64,000 nt of DNA from Bin52 sp965243345 (GTDB lineage Bacteria; Pseudomonadota; Alphaproteobacteria; Thalassobaculales; Thalassobaculaceae), in assembly GCA_965243345.1 (NCBI GenBank), contig CBDEUR010000003.1, positions 2,666,001 to 2,730,000 on the forward strand, in the 5' to 3' direction. The notes under the pieces are model-generated. The model saw nothing but the letters and a program-made list of their open reading frames with translations. It did not search any database and was not told where the DNA came from. The translations under genes and the position numbers were made by a program. This document shows positions 32,300 through 43,414 of the stretch, piece after piece; the stretch's first letter is position 1; every line of letters begins with the position of its first letter.

Positions 32300-34358
32300 A
32301 CTGCTGCTCGAACTGCTGTCGGAGGAGATCCCCGCGCGCATGCAGGCGCGCGCCGCCGGCGACCTGAAGCGGCTTGTCACCGACCGCCTGTCCGGGTGCG
32401 GACTGGAACATGCGCACGCCGAGGCCCATGTCACGCCGCAGCGCCTTGCCCTGCTCGTGGATGGTCTGCCACTGCGCCAGCCTGACGTGCGGACCGAACG
32501 CCGCGGACCCAGGGCCGATGCCCCCGAACGCGCGATACAGGGTTTCCTGAAGTCGGTCGGCAAGACGCGCGACGAGGTGGAGGAACGTGCCACCGCCAGG
32601 GGCACCTTCCTGTTCGTCACCCTGGAACAGGCCGGTGCCGACACCAGGACCGTCCTGCCGGAGCTGCTGGTCGACGCGATCCAGCAGATGCCGTGGCAAC
32701 GGAGCATGAGATGGGCCCGCAGCAGTTTCCGCTGGGTCCGCCCGCTGCACCAGGTGCTCGCGCTCTTCGACGGCGAACCGCTCGACGGCCACCTCGAGCT
32801 GGGCACGACCGGGATCGCGTTTGGCGACCTGACGCGGGGACACCGGTTCCTGGCCCCGGATCCGTTCGCGGTGACCGACTTCGCCGGCTACCGGGCGGGC
32901 CTGCGTCGCGCCTTCGTCGTTCTCGACCGCGAGGAACGCAAGCGGATCATCCTCGAGCAGGCAACCGCGCTCGCCGAAGCGCGGGGCCTGTCGCTTCGCA
33001 ATGACCCGGGGCTCCTCGACGAGGTCGCCGGCCTCGTCGAATGGCCGTCACCCCTGCTCGGGCGCATCGACCCGCAGTTCATGGGCGTGCCTCCGGAAGT
33101 CCTGGTCACGGCCATGCGGGCCCACCAGAAGTACTTCGCCCTGCTCGATGCCGACGGAACCCTCGCCCCATGCTTCGTCACCGTCGCCAACATGGCCCCC
33201 GACCCGGAACGCGATGCCACCATCGTCGCCGGGAACGAGAAGGTCCTGCGCGCGCGGCTGGCCGATGCGCGCTTCTTCTGGGATCAGGACCGGTCCGTGG
33301 CGCTGGAGGAACGGGTTCCCGCGCTCGCGGACGTGGCGTTCTTCGAAGGTCTCGGCACCCTCGCCGACAGGACCGCGCGCATGGAGGTGCTGGCGGATGA
33401 CATCGCCGGCATGCTCGGCCTCGCCGACACCGCCCCGGCGAGGCGGGGCGCCCGCCTGGCCAAGGCGGACCTGACCACGGAGATGGTGGGCGAGTTTCCC
33501 GAGCTCCAGGGCATCATGGGGCGCTACTACGCCGAACACGACGGCGAGGCCGGGGAGGTCTGCGCCGCGATCGCGGATCACTATGCGCCGCTCGGTCCGT
33601 CCGACCGGGTACCGACGGCGCCGGTCAGCGTCTGCGTGGCACTTGCGGACAAGCTCGATACACTGGTCGGGTTCTTTGCCATCGGCGAGCGACCGACCGG
33701 CTCGCGCGATCCCTACGCGCTGCGCAGGGCCGCGCTCGGCGTCGTCAGGATCATCCGGGAGAACCGCCTTCGGCTGCCGCTCTCCCGGCTGATCGGGGCG
33801 GCCCTTGCCGCCTACCGGGATGTCGGGACCGCGGACGGGCTGTTCGACTTCATCGTCGACCGGCTGGCCGTGCACCTGCGCACCGAGGGACTGCGTCACG
33901 ACCTCATCGCCGCCGTGCGCGGCACGGGAGAGGAGGACGATCTCGTCCGCCTGATCGCCCGGGTCGAGGCCCTCGCCGGATTCCTCGCCTCCGCCGACGG
34001 CGGAAACCTGCTGGTCGCCTACCGCCGCGCAAGCAACATCGTGCGCATTGAGGAGTCCCGTGACGGCTGTCATTACGACGGCATGCCGCGCGAGGACCGG
34101 TTCGCCCAGCCGGAGGAACACGAGCTTTACCGGCATCTCCTCGAGGCAGACGCACGCCTCGGACCGCTGATCAGCCAGGAGGGTTTCCTCGAGGCGATGA
34201 CGGTCCTCGCCGGACTGCGCCAGCCGGTCGACAGCTTCTTCGACGAGGTAACGGTCAACGTGGACCAGCCGCGGATCCGCGAGAACCGCCTGTGGATGCT
34301 CGGCACGATCACCCGGACGATGAACCGGGTTGCCGATTTCTCGGGTATCGAGGCATGA
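32292..34358 (+). CDS. glyS: Glycyl-tRNA synthetase beta subunit
   Basis: 688 residues from ATG 32292 (MAELLLELLSEEIPARMQ, the invariant beta-subunit start). The middle holds HD-like and tRNA-binding regions (DKLDTLVGFFAIGERPTGSRDPYALRRAALG) and the C-terminal DALR-like anticodon-binding part ends in ITRTMNRVADFSGIE. It overlaps glyQ by eight bases and is followed 22 bases later by ppdK, a gene order known in alphaproteobacteria. Confidence 0.98.
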   Translation: MAELLLELLSEEIPARMQARAAGDLKRLVTDRLSGCGLEHAHAEAHVTPQRLALLVDGLPLRQPDVRTERRGPRADAPERAIQGFLKSVGKTRDEVEERATARGTFLFVTLEQAGADTRTVLPELLVDAIQQMPWQRSMRWARSSFRWVRPLHQVLALFDGEPLDGHLELGTTGIAFGDLTRGHRFLAPDPFAVTDFAGYRAGLRRAFVVLDREERKRIILEQATALAEARGLSLRNDPGLLDEVAGLVEWPSPLLGRIDPQFMGVPPEVLVTAMRAHQKYFALLDADGTLAPCFVTVANMAPDPERDATIVAGNEKVLRARLADARFFWDQDRSVALEERVPALADVAFFEGLGTLADRTARMEVLADDIAGMLGLADTAPARRGARLAKADLTTEMVGEFPELQGIMGRYYAEHDGEAGEVCAAIADHYAPLGPSDRVPTAPVSVCVALADKLDTLVGFFAIGERPTGSRDPYALRRAALGVVRIIRENRLRLPLSRLIGAALAAYRDVGTADGLFDFIVDRLAVHLRTEGLRHDLIAAVRGTGEEDDLVRLIARVEALAGFLASADGGNLLVAYRRASNIVRIEESRDGCHYDGMPREDRFAQPEEHELYRHLLEADARLGPLISQEGFLEAMTVLAGLRQPVDSFFDEVTVNVDQPRIRENRLWMLGTITRTMNRVADFSGIEA

Positions 34359-34380
34359 GCGCGCGACGGAACCGGGCACC

Positions 34381-37026
<2,646 letters not shown>

Positions 37027-37034
37027 ACCGCCGC

Positions 37035-37063
37035 TTTCCGGCCGCAGCCGCCTCGGCTATAGT
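37035..37063 (+). promoter_or_regulatory. Predicted promoter of the intron-containing tRNA gene
   Basis: TATAGT (37058-37063) is a good -10 element; TTTCCG (37035-37040) at 17 bases is a weak -35. The transcript would start near 37070, just before the tRNA 5' end at 37074. Confidence 0.45.
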
Positions 37064-37073
37064 GCGCGCACGT

Positions 37074-37394
37074 GCGGGCGTGGCGGAAGTGGTAGACGCG
37101 CCAGACTCGAAACGGGGTCGCCGTCGGGGAAACCCGGCGGTAGCAGGTGTCAAATTCGGGGAAGGCTGACGGGTCGCGCCGCTGCTGATCCCGAGCCAAG
37201 CCCCCGGGTCGCGGACCCGGAGTGGAAGGTGTAGAGACTTGACGGCACCCACCTAAACCCCCTCGTCGGGGCATGGTGAAGAGAAAGTCCAGACCACAAA
37301 CATCCCGGAACCGGGATGGCGGCGGAAGCCGCAGCTGGTACGCAAAATCTGGTTTCCTCAGGAAGTGGGAGTTCAAGTCTCCCCGCCCGCACCA
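37074..37394 (+). tRNA. tRNA-Leu(CAA), interrupted by a group I intron; exons 37074-37107 and 37343-37394
   Basis: The exons join to an 86-nt type II tRNA with encoded CCA. Acceptor GCGGGCG (37074-37080) pairs with CGCCCGC (37384-37390). D-arm is GCG...CGC with the Leu-type GGTAGACGC. The anticodon stem CCAGA pairs with TCTGG (37348-37352). The variable arm is TTCC-TCA-GGAA, and the T-arm is GGGAG-TTCAAGT-CTCCC. After splicing, the loop reads CT-CAA-AA, so the anticodon is CAA (codon UUG). The gene looks functional only if the intron is removed. Its 3' end overlaps the convergent lipid A biosynthesis-like gene by 22 bases. Confidence 0.93.
37108..37342 (+). ncRNA. Self-splicing-type group I intron (IC3-like), about 235 nt
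   Basis: P1: exon GACT (37104-37107) pairs with internal guide GGTC (37116-37119), giving a U-G wobble at the 5' splice site. P2: CCGTCGGG-GAAA-CCCGGCGG (37121-37140) with a GAAA tetraloop. Core elements: GGTGTCAAATTCGG (37146-37159), AAGGTGTAGAGACTTGACGG (37226-37245, element R) and ATGGTGAAGAGAAAGTCC (37273-37290, element S). P8 CCCC-CTCGTC-GGGG. P9 CATCCCGG-AA-CCGGGATG (37301-37318), then GCGGC-GGAA-GCCGC. The last base is G37342, the omega-G. These blocks closely match the Azoarcus tRNA-Ile group I ribozyme as I recall it. No homing endonuclease is present. Confidence 0.93.
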
Positions 37395-37738
37395 CCCCCC
37401 TGGACCGGCGACGCGGATCCGACCCGCCGCTTGCGGTGAATCAGCCACAGGTTGCGGCTGTAGATGAGGATGCCGGTCCCCTGCCCCAGCATGATCACGA
37501 GATCCTTGCGCAACAGCGCGTAGGTGAACAGCATCAGCCCGCCCGCCAGGCTGAAATACCAGAACGCGACCGGCACGACGCTCTCGCCGCGCCGCTCGCT
37601 GATCACCCACTGCACCAGGAACCTGGCGCTGAACATCGCCTGAGCCAGCAGGCCGATCGCCAGCAACAGCATCTCGGCAACATGGAGCCCGTCGGGAAAG
37701 AACCAGGCGAGCACATCCGAGAACAGGTCCGCGATCAC
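37373..37738 (-). CDS. LAB_N-domain membrane protein (lipid A biosynthesis N-terminal domain)
   Basis: 121 residues from a GTG at 37738 that overlaps the upstream glycosyltransferase stop by four bases. Several hydrophobic helices include SARFLVQWVISERRGESVVPVAFWYFSLAGGLMLFTYALLRKD, the LAB_N (PF07578) signature. Family members are small inner-membrane proteins found beside lipid A or polyprenyl-phosphate sugar transfer genes and probably act in membrane glycolipid assembly. Unusually, the last 22 bases lie inside the 3' exon of the convergent tRNA-Leu gene. Confidence 0.85.
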   Translation of the reverse strand: MIADLFSDVLAWFFPDGLHVAEMLLLAIGLLAQAMFSARFLVQWVISERRGESVVPVAFWYFSLAGGLMLFTYALLRKDLVIMLGQGTGILIYSRNLWLIHRKRRVGSASPVQGGGAGGET

Positions 37739-38508
37739 GCCTGTTCCTCTCGCTCAAGTCCATGCGGAAACCGTCGGATCAGCCAGAGGACGCCAACAAG
37801 ATCGGGGATGCCGACCAGGAGCCGGCCCAGTGTGGTGTACTTGGACCGGCCCGCCGTGCGCGGCCGATGTGATACCGGAACCACCCGGATCTCGCAGCCC
37901 TCCCGCCGTGCCAGTGCCGGAAGGAACCGGTGCATGTGATCGAAGTACGGAAGCGAGAGGAACAGCGCGCGTTCGAACAGCTTGAGCGAGCATCCGGAAT
38001 CCGGGTTGTCGTCGCGCAGCACCCGGCGGCGGACCGCGTTGCCCACCCGCGATACCAGTCGGCGCATGGCGCTGTCCTTCCGGTCAACCCGGTTTCCGGT
38101 CACCATCAACCGGCGCCGTCCGGCATGGGAGCGCTGGACCTCGAGCAGGTGCGGAATGTCGGCCGGGTCGTTCTGTCCGTCACCGTCCAGGGTAGCGACG
38201 AGGCTCCCGCGGGCCGCCAGCACTCCGCTGCGCAACGCCGCGCTCTGTCCGAAACTCCGGTTGTGCCTGACAACCCGGAGTTCGGGGCCTTCGCCGGCTG
38301 CCTCGCGCAGACGCTCACGGGTCCCGTCTGTGCTGCCATCGTCGACGTAGATGATCTCGTATTCACACGTATCCCTGAGGGCTGCCCGGATCTCGGCGAC
38401 GAGCGGCAGGATGTGCGCCGCTTCGTTCAGGACCGGCACGACCACGGACAGCAGCGGCGGCCCGGCACGGGAGGTGCGCGACTGTCCTGGAATCCGGGCT
38501 TCGGCCAC
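37735..38508 (-). CDS. Glycosyltransferase family 2 (polyprenyl-phosphate sugar transferase-like)
   Basis: 257 residues. It begins with a GT-A fold: LSVVVPVLNEAAHI, IIYVDDGSTDGT, and the metal-binding DGDGQNDPADI. This is the DPM1/ArnC branch, which moves a sugar from a nucleotide donor to a polyprenyl phosphate at the inner membrane. No C-terminal membrane helices are obvious apart from LVGIPDLVGVLWLI. It overlaps the LAB_N gene and follows the phosphatase gene by 33 bases, consistent with an ArnT-linked lipid A sugar pathway. Confidence 0.88.
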   Translation of the reverse strand: MAEARIPGQSRTSRAGPPLLSVVVPVLNEAAHILPLVAEIRAALRDTCEYEIIYVDDGSTDGTRERLREAAGEGPELRVVRHNRSFGQSAALRSGVLAARGSLVATLDGDGQNDPADIPHLLEVQRSHAGRRRLMVTGNRVDRKDSAMRRLVSRVGNAVRRRVLRDDNPDSGCSLKLFERALFLSLPYFDHMHRFLPALARREGCEIRVVPVSHRPRTAGRSKYTTLGRLLVGIPDLVGVLWLIRRFPHGLEREEQA

Positions 38509-38541
38509 ACACGTTTCTCCTGACGCTCGGGTAGCAGCTTC

Positions 38542-39231
38542 TTAGCCCTGCGGCTTGTCCCGGTTCAACAGGCTTCGCACCCGCGGATCCCGGTAATGGC
38601 GCTTCAGCAGGATGGTGACGCACGCCGCAAGCACCACTCCGGCCAGCACGTCGCCTGGAAAATGCGCGAGCACCACCACACGGCTGAGCGCCACGGTGGC
38701 GGCCAGCAGCAGGTAGACCACCGCGAAGCGCGGATAGACCAGGTAGAGGCCGAGGCAGATCGCCACGATGGTCTGGGTGTGACCGGACGGAAACGAGTTG
38801 CGGGCGATGTCGAAGCTCAACGGGGCGAATCCGTAGAGATCCTCCGACAGCAGGTAGCGCGGCCGGTAGCGTCCGACCAGGATCTTGAGCGCGTGGTGGG
38901 CCACGCCCGACGCCGCACAGGCCAGGATCACGAACCAGCAGTTCCAGGCATGGACCAGCAACCGGGTTCGCGCGTGGCGGAAACGGGCCAGCCGGGAAAG
39001 GCCGACGGTGAAGGCGACAGCCACGAGCAGCGCGACAATGTAGGGTGTCGCCTCGCCAAGCCTGGTGATGACCCGGAAGACCTCCCTGACCCCCGGGTCG
39101 GTCGAGGCGGCGAGCCACAGGACCACGGGCCGGTCGACCCACAGGGCCAGCGCCACGCACGCCCCGGCGGTCAGCGCAACGAGCGTGACCAGGGGACGGG
39201 TCCGCACCCACCCGGACAGTCCCGGTCTCAC
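38542..39231 (-). CDS. PAP2-family membrane phosphatase
   Basis: 229 residues from a GTG that overlaps the upstream stop in a GTGA junction. The three acid phosphatase motifs are present: KILVGRYRPRY, SFPSGHTQ and SRVVVLAHFPGDVLAG. With about six membrane helices it is a lipid-phosphate or undecaprenyl-pyrophosphate phosphatase type, or a lipid A 1-/4'-phosphatase. Its place in an operon with an ArnT-like transferase, GT2 and LAB_N protein favours lipid A or carrier-lipid processing. Confidence 0.88.
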   Translation of the reverse strand: MRPGLSGWVRTRPLVTLVALTAGACVALALWVDRPVVLWLAASTDPGVREVFRVITRLGEATPYIVALLVAVAFTVGLSRLARFRHARTRLLVHAWNCWFVILACAASGVAHHALKILVGRYRPRYLLSEDLYGFAPLSFDIARNSFPSGHTQTIVAICLGLYLVYPRFAVVYLLLAATVALSRVVVLAHFPGDVLAGVVLAACVTILLKRHYRDPRVRSLLNRDKPQG

Positions 39232-40874
39232 CCGTCGCCCCCCCGGGTCAGGATCTCGAGCGTCACCTCGCGTCCCTTCGAATAGTTGACGCCCGACACC
39301 GTTGCCCGTTCCTGCACCGACAGGCCCAGTTCCGCGGCCGCGGCCCGGAACTCCGCGCGCTGGCGGCGATCGACGACCGCGACCGCGTCCGGCATGCGCC
39401 AAAGGGCGAGAGCGGCCTGCTCCGCGGTGACCAGCCGGGTGGGGGTCCCGGCAAGGAACACGAGACTCGGCTCGTGGTAGCCGACGGCGAGCACCGTCGG
39501 CTGCGCATCGCCGCTGAACGCCCTGATCTCTGCAACCACCCTCGACGAGACCTGGAACTGCGTGAGCGACGGCAGGACCAGCTGGGTGAGCGCGATCACG
39601 AACAGCCCGCCTCCGGCAAGCGCGCGCAGCGTGGCGGCCTCGGGACGCCGGGCAAGCAGGGCCAGGCCGGCGGCAGCCCCTGCCACGGGCGGCACCCCGG
39701 CCGCCAATACCGCCAGTGGCGCCGCGGCCCAGGCCTGGCGCAGTCCTTCGACGGACAGACGGGCCGGGCCGGCGGTCCCTGCAACGACCATGGCGAGCAC
39801 CGCGCACCCGAGCACGACCGAGACCGCCATCCAGGACCAGGCGTTCAGACGGCGCACGGGTCCGCCGGATCCGTCGGCGTCGATCCAGTACACCGAGACA
39901 ATCGCCAGTGCCGGAAGCACCGGGAGCAGGTAGTGAGGCAGCTTGGTCGGCACCACCTCCATGACCAGCCACGTCGGCAGGATCCAGCACAGCAGGAAAC
40001 AGGCGGCCGGCTCTGCGCGATGGCGCCAGGCATGAACGAGCCCGGGCCAGATCAGCAGCGAGCCGGGCCAGAAGATGAAGACCATCAGCACCAGGTAGTA
40101 GCCGGGCGGGGCACCGTGCGATTCCATTCCGCCCTGGAGCCTCGGGAGAAGGTCGGTTCCCAAGGCAGTGGACAGGAACGCGCCGCCGGTGTGCAGGTGC
40201 ACTGCGACGAACCACGGCAGCGCGAGCGCGAGCGCCGTCACCAGGCCCGGCAGCGGTCGCAGCACCGCCGCCCAGCGCACGGACCGCCTGGTCCAGCACA
40301 GTGCCGCCAGGGTCAGGACCGCGACCATCGGCGTGACCGGGCCCTTCAGCAGTACGCCCGCCCCGATCCCGAGCCAGAACACGAGCCAGGTTGCCGGTCC
40401 CTCCTGTCCGAGCCAGGCCCGGGCAAGGCCGAGCTGGACCGCAACCACCGTGGCGAGCAGCAGCGCATCGGTCTTGGCCATGTGGGCCTCGGCCCCCACC
40501 AGCAGGCTGGTGGCAAGCACGCCCGCGGCCAGCAGCGCCATCCGGCTCGCCATGAACAGGTGCGCCAGCGCCAGGGTCAGCAGCACCGCCGCGGTCGCAC
40601 CCAGCACCGACGGGACACGGTAGGTCCAGATCGCGGAGCGGTCGGATGACAGCAGGCCGGTGGTTGCCGCCTGCGCCCAGTATGCCCCGACCGGTTTCTT
40701 GTAGCGCGGGACATCCTGGAACCGGATGTCGACGTAGTCCCCGGTTTCCAGCATCTGTTTCGACGCCTGCGCGAACCGGGCCTCGTCGCGGTCAAGCGGC
40801 GGAATGGCGCCGAGGCCCGCGAGATACATCGCCAGGCACATCAGGATCAGAACCGTGACATCGCGCAACGACAC
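39228..40874 (-). CDS. ArnT-like membrane glycosyltransferase (GT39/GT83 superfamily)
   Basis: 548 residues with about 12 membrane helices. The N-terminal periplasmic loop has IPPLDRDEARFAQASKQMLETGDY, the conserved acidic motif, followed by RFQDVPRYKKPVGAYWAQA. This is the ArnT/PMT fold, which takes a sugar (such as aminoarabinose) from a polyprenyl phosphate and adds it to lipid A or a protein in the periplasm. Substrate identity is inferred only from operon partners. It heads the four-gene minus-strand operon ending at the LAB_N gene. Confidence 0.9.
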   Translation of the reverse strand: MSLRDVTVLILMCLAMYLAGLGAIPPLDRDEARFAQASKQMLETGDYVDIRFQDVPRYKKPVGAYWAQAATTGLLSSDRSAIWTYRVPSVLGATAAVLLTLALAHLFMASRMALLAAGVLATSLLVGAEAHMAKTDALLLATVVAVQLGLARAWLGQEGPATWLVFWLGIGAGVLLKGPVTPMVAVLTLAALCWTRRSVRWAAVLRPLPGLVTALALALPWFVAVHLHTGGAFLSTALGTDLLPRLQGGMESHGAPPGYYLVLMVFIFWPGSLLIWPGLVHAWRHRAEPAACFLLCWILPTWLVMEVVPTKLPHYLLPVLPALAIVSVYWIDADGSGGPVRRLNAWSWMAVSVVLGCAVLAMVVAGTAGPARLSVEGLRQAWAAAPLAVLAAGVPPVAGAAAGLALLARRPEAATLRALAGGGLFVIALTQLVLPSLTQFQVSSRVVAEIRAFSGDAQPTVLAVGYHEPSLVFLAGTPTRLVTAEQAALALWRMPDAVAVVDRRQRAEFRAAAAELGLSVQERATVSGVNYSKGREVTLEILTRGGDG

Positions 40875-40964
40875 GTCCGGGAACCTCGAGACGCGACCGG
40901 AACCGGCATCCGGTCATGGTAGGATCGCGCCAGCACCTGTTGGCAGGCTACGGGACCGGCGCGA

Positions 40965-41987
40965 ATGAGCAGGGCTTATGCGATTTCTGCGGCAAGGACC
41001 ATGGCACGGGTCGTGGTCATCGTGCTGGCGGGCGGCCTGGTGTTCGGTTCGGTGCTGCGCGGTGAGATCGACGTCACGGTCGCACTGATTTCCGCCGGAA
41101 CCACGCTGCTGATCGGTCTGCCGATACTCGCCTTCGAACTGCTGTTTGTCTACAGCCCGCTTGGAGCGGAATTCCGCAGGATGCCGTTCGCCCGCTTCGT
41201 CACCCTTCGTTCGCTCGCCTGGGGTTGCTGGATCCTGGTAGGCACGGCCATCGCCGCAACCACGCTGTGGCCCATCCCGCTCGCCGATCTGCCGACCAGC
41301 CCGGATTACTGGATCACCGTCGCATTTTCCGTCTCGCTCGGCGCCGCCGTCGCCGGCGCCCTTGCCGTGGGCAGGCTGGTGGGCCGTGGGGTGCTCCGGG
41401 ACTTTGCCCTCGGGCGCTACCACCGGCCGGTCGAGGAGGAACGGGCGTGCCTGTTCGTCGATCTCGCGGGCTCCACCGCGCTGGCCGAACGGCTGGGCCC
41501 GAGCCGGTTTCTCGACTTGATGAACGAGTTCGTGCGCGATTTCGAGACCGTGCTCGACGGCAGCGGCGGCGAGATCCACCGCTACGTCGGAGACGAGATC
41601 ATCGTCACCTGGCGTATGCACCGGGGGCGTGACATCTCCGCCGCGCCCGGGCTGGTGTTCGGGCTGCGCCGGCGCATCGACGAACGCGCCGGCTTCTATT
41701 CCGAGCGCTTCGCCACGGTGCCCGGGTTTCGCGCGGCACTGCATGCCGGACCGGTGGTGGTCGGTGAGATGGGTGACAGCAAGCCGGAAATCGTGCTGCT
41801 CGGCGACACCATGAACACGGCAGCACGGATCGAGCAGCTGTGCAGGGAGCTTGACCGGCAGTTCCTTGTTTCCGCCCAGGCCATGGACCTGCTCACCCTG
41901 GCCGACGGCGTCCGGGCCGAGGCGATGCCGCAGGTCACGGTCCGGGGCCGGGAAGAAGGGGTGCGGCTCTTTGCCCTGCACGACTGA
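40965..41987 (+). CDS. Membrane-bound class III nucleotidyl cyclase
   Basis: 340 residues: about four N-terminal membrane helices (13-30, 38-62, 85-105, 115-140), then a cyclase domain. Metal ligands D166 (LFVDLAGS) and D210 (GDEI) and transition-state residues N284 and R288 (GDTMNTAAR) are present. The purine-selecting pair is not standard: Arg206 stands where adenylate cyclases have Lys, and Val277 where they have Asp or Thr. It may make cAMP with relaxed recognition, make another cyclic nucleotide, or be weak. It diverges from the ArnT-like operon. Confidence 0.85.
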   Translation: MSRAYAISAARTMARVVVIVLAGGLVFGSVLRGEIDVTVALISAGTTLLIGLPILAFELLFVYSPLGAEFRRMPFARFVTLRSLAWGCWILVGTAIAATTLWPIPLADLPTSPDYWITVAFSVSLGAAVAGALAVGRLVGRGVLRDFALGRYHRPVEEERACLFVDLAGSTALAERLGPSRFLDLMNEFVRDFETVLDGSGGEIHRYVGDEIIVTWRMHRGRDISAAPGLVFGLRRRIDERAGFYSERFATVPGFRAALHAGPVVVGEMGDSKPEIVLLGDTMNTAARIEQLCRELDRQFLVSAQAMDLLTLADGVRAEAMPQVTVRGREEGVRLFALHD

Positions 41988-42161
41988 GTCCGCACCTGCG
42001 CCGATCAGCGGGCAACGGGGGGTGGCGCAGCCGGTCGCGACGATGGACGGGCGAGCGGTTGGCCGGGGCGAACGGGTTCGGTCTACCATGGCGAGGACCG
42101 GCGGACCGACGGCCCGCGCAACGCCCCGGGAATTCGACCGGCAACGGGAACGGAGACAGTC

Positions 42162-43160
42162 ATGAAGGCGGCGGTGTTTCACGAACACGGCAGCAGCGAC
42201 AACATCCGGTGGGAGGAGTTTCCCGATCCGGTCTGCGGTCCCGACGATGCGGTGATCAGGATCGGCGCCGCCGGACTCAACGGTTTCGAGCCGATGATCC
42301 TGTTCAGGACCACCGCCCTGCGCACGCCGCTGCCCATGATCGTCGCGGGGGACGGCGCCGGGGAAATCGTCGAACTGGGCAGCCGGGTCAACGGGTGGTC
42401 GATCGGCGACCGGGTCTCGATCTATCCCATGGTCGCGGGCGAAGGCATGACCGGAGAGACCCGGCTCGGCACCTGCGCGCAGTACCACCGCGTTCCGGCC
42501 GCAAACCTCGTCGCCATGCCCGACGGACTGCGATTCGAAGAGGCCGCCGCCCTGCCGATCGCCTATGCGACGGCCCTGCGCATGCTGAAGACACGATGCC
42601 CGGTCCGCGCCGGCGAGACGGTGCTGATCCTGGGGGCGGCCGGAGGCGTGGGCACGGCCTGCGTGCAGCTTGCCAAGGCGGCGGGCGCGGAGGTCATCGC
42701 ATGTTCCGGCTCGCAGTGGAAACTCGCGAAACTGTCCGACCTGGGCGCCGATCACGTCGTCAACACGGCGACGACCGACTTTCGCCAGTGGGTCTGGGAG
42801 CGGTTCGGCAAGCCGCGCATGGGCGCATCGGGCGGAGTGGACGTGGTGATCAACTACATCGGCGGCGACACCTGGGTTGATTCTCTCAAGTGCATCACGC
42901 CGGGCGGCCGCATGACGGTCTGCGGCGCCACCCAGGACTACCGCACCGAGAACGACTGCCGGTACATCTGGACCTACGAGATCTCGATCATCGGATCGAA
43001 TGGCTGGACCATGGAGGACCAGGCGGGGATCATGGACATGGCCGCCGACGGCCGGATCAGGCCGGTGATCGACACGGTGCTGCCGCTTCCCGACACCGGC
43101 AGGGCCGTTCAGAAAATCGCGGACCGTGACTTCTTCGGCAAGATCGTGCTGGTCCCCTGA
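42162..43160 (+). CDS. Zinc-independent medium-chain reductase (quinone oxidoreductase type)
   Basis: 332 residues of the MDR family. GroES-like N-terminus MKAAVFHEHGSSDNIRWEEF, VAGDGAGEIVELGSRV, then a Rossmann domain with LILGAAGGVGTACVQLAKAAGAEVI. The structural-zinc cysteine cluster of alcohol dehydrogenases is missing, so it is likely an NADPH-dependent quinone or enoyl reductase. Substrate unknown. It is the first plus-strand gene before the hydantoinase pair, 254 bases away. Confidence 0.87.
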   Translation: MKAAVFHEHGSSDNIRWEEFPDPVCGPDDAVIRIGAAGLNGFEPMILFRTTALRTPLPMIVAGDGAGEIVELGSRVNGWSIGDRVSIYPMVAGEGMTGETRLGTCAQYHRVPAANLVAMPDGLRFEEAAALPIAYATALRMLKTRCPVRAGETVLILGAAGGVGTACVQLAKAAGAEVIACSGSQWKLAKLSDLGADHVVNTATTDFRQWVWERFGKPRMGASGGVDVVINYIGGDTWVDSLKCITPGGRMTVCGATQDYRTENDCRYIWTYEISIIGSNGWTMEDQAGIMDMAADGRIRPVIDTVLPLPDTGRAVQKIADRDFFGKIVLVP

Positions 43161-43414
43161 AGGGGGACGGCTCCGGAGGCCTGCCTGCCCGTCTGTGCCG
43201 GCGAGCCGCCTGGGCATATGATGGACGGGCGGCTCCGTACCGTGCCCGCACACCGCGGCGGCAGCGTCGTCCGGATCATCGCTTCAGGGGAATGCAGGCG
43301 ACCAGGGAGACTGCCGGTATTCGGCGCACGACAGCTGCCAGGCCTTCCGGACGGGCGAGCCCGCCCCGGCCTGGCGTCCACTCACCCATCGCCGGACCGG
43401 CCGGGCAGGAGACC

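Noticed and set aside
37074..37394. Reading the first exon alone as tRNA-Ser(CGA) from the loop CTCGA
   Set aside because: The GGTAGACGC D-arm is of leucine type, and the anticodon stem closes only with TCTGG 235 bases away; serine would need a different D-arm and an uninterrupted loop.
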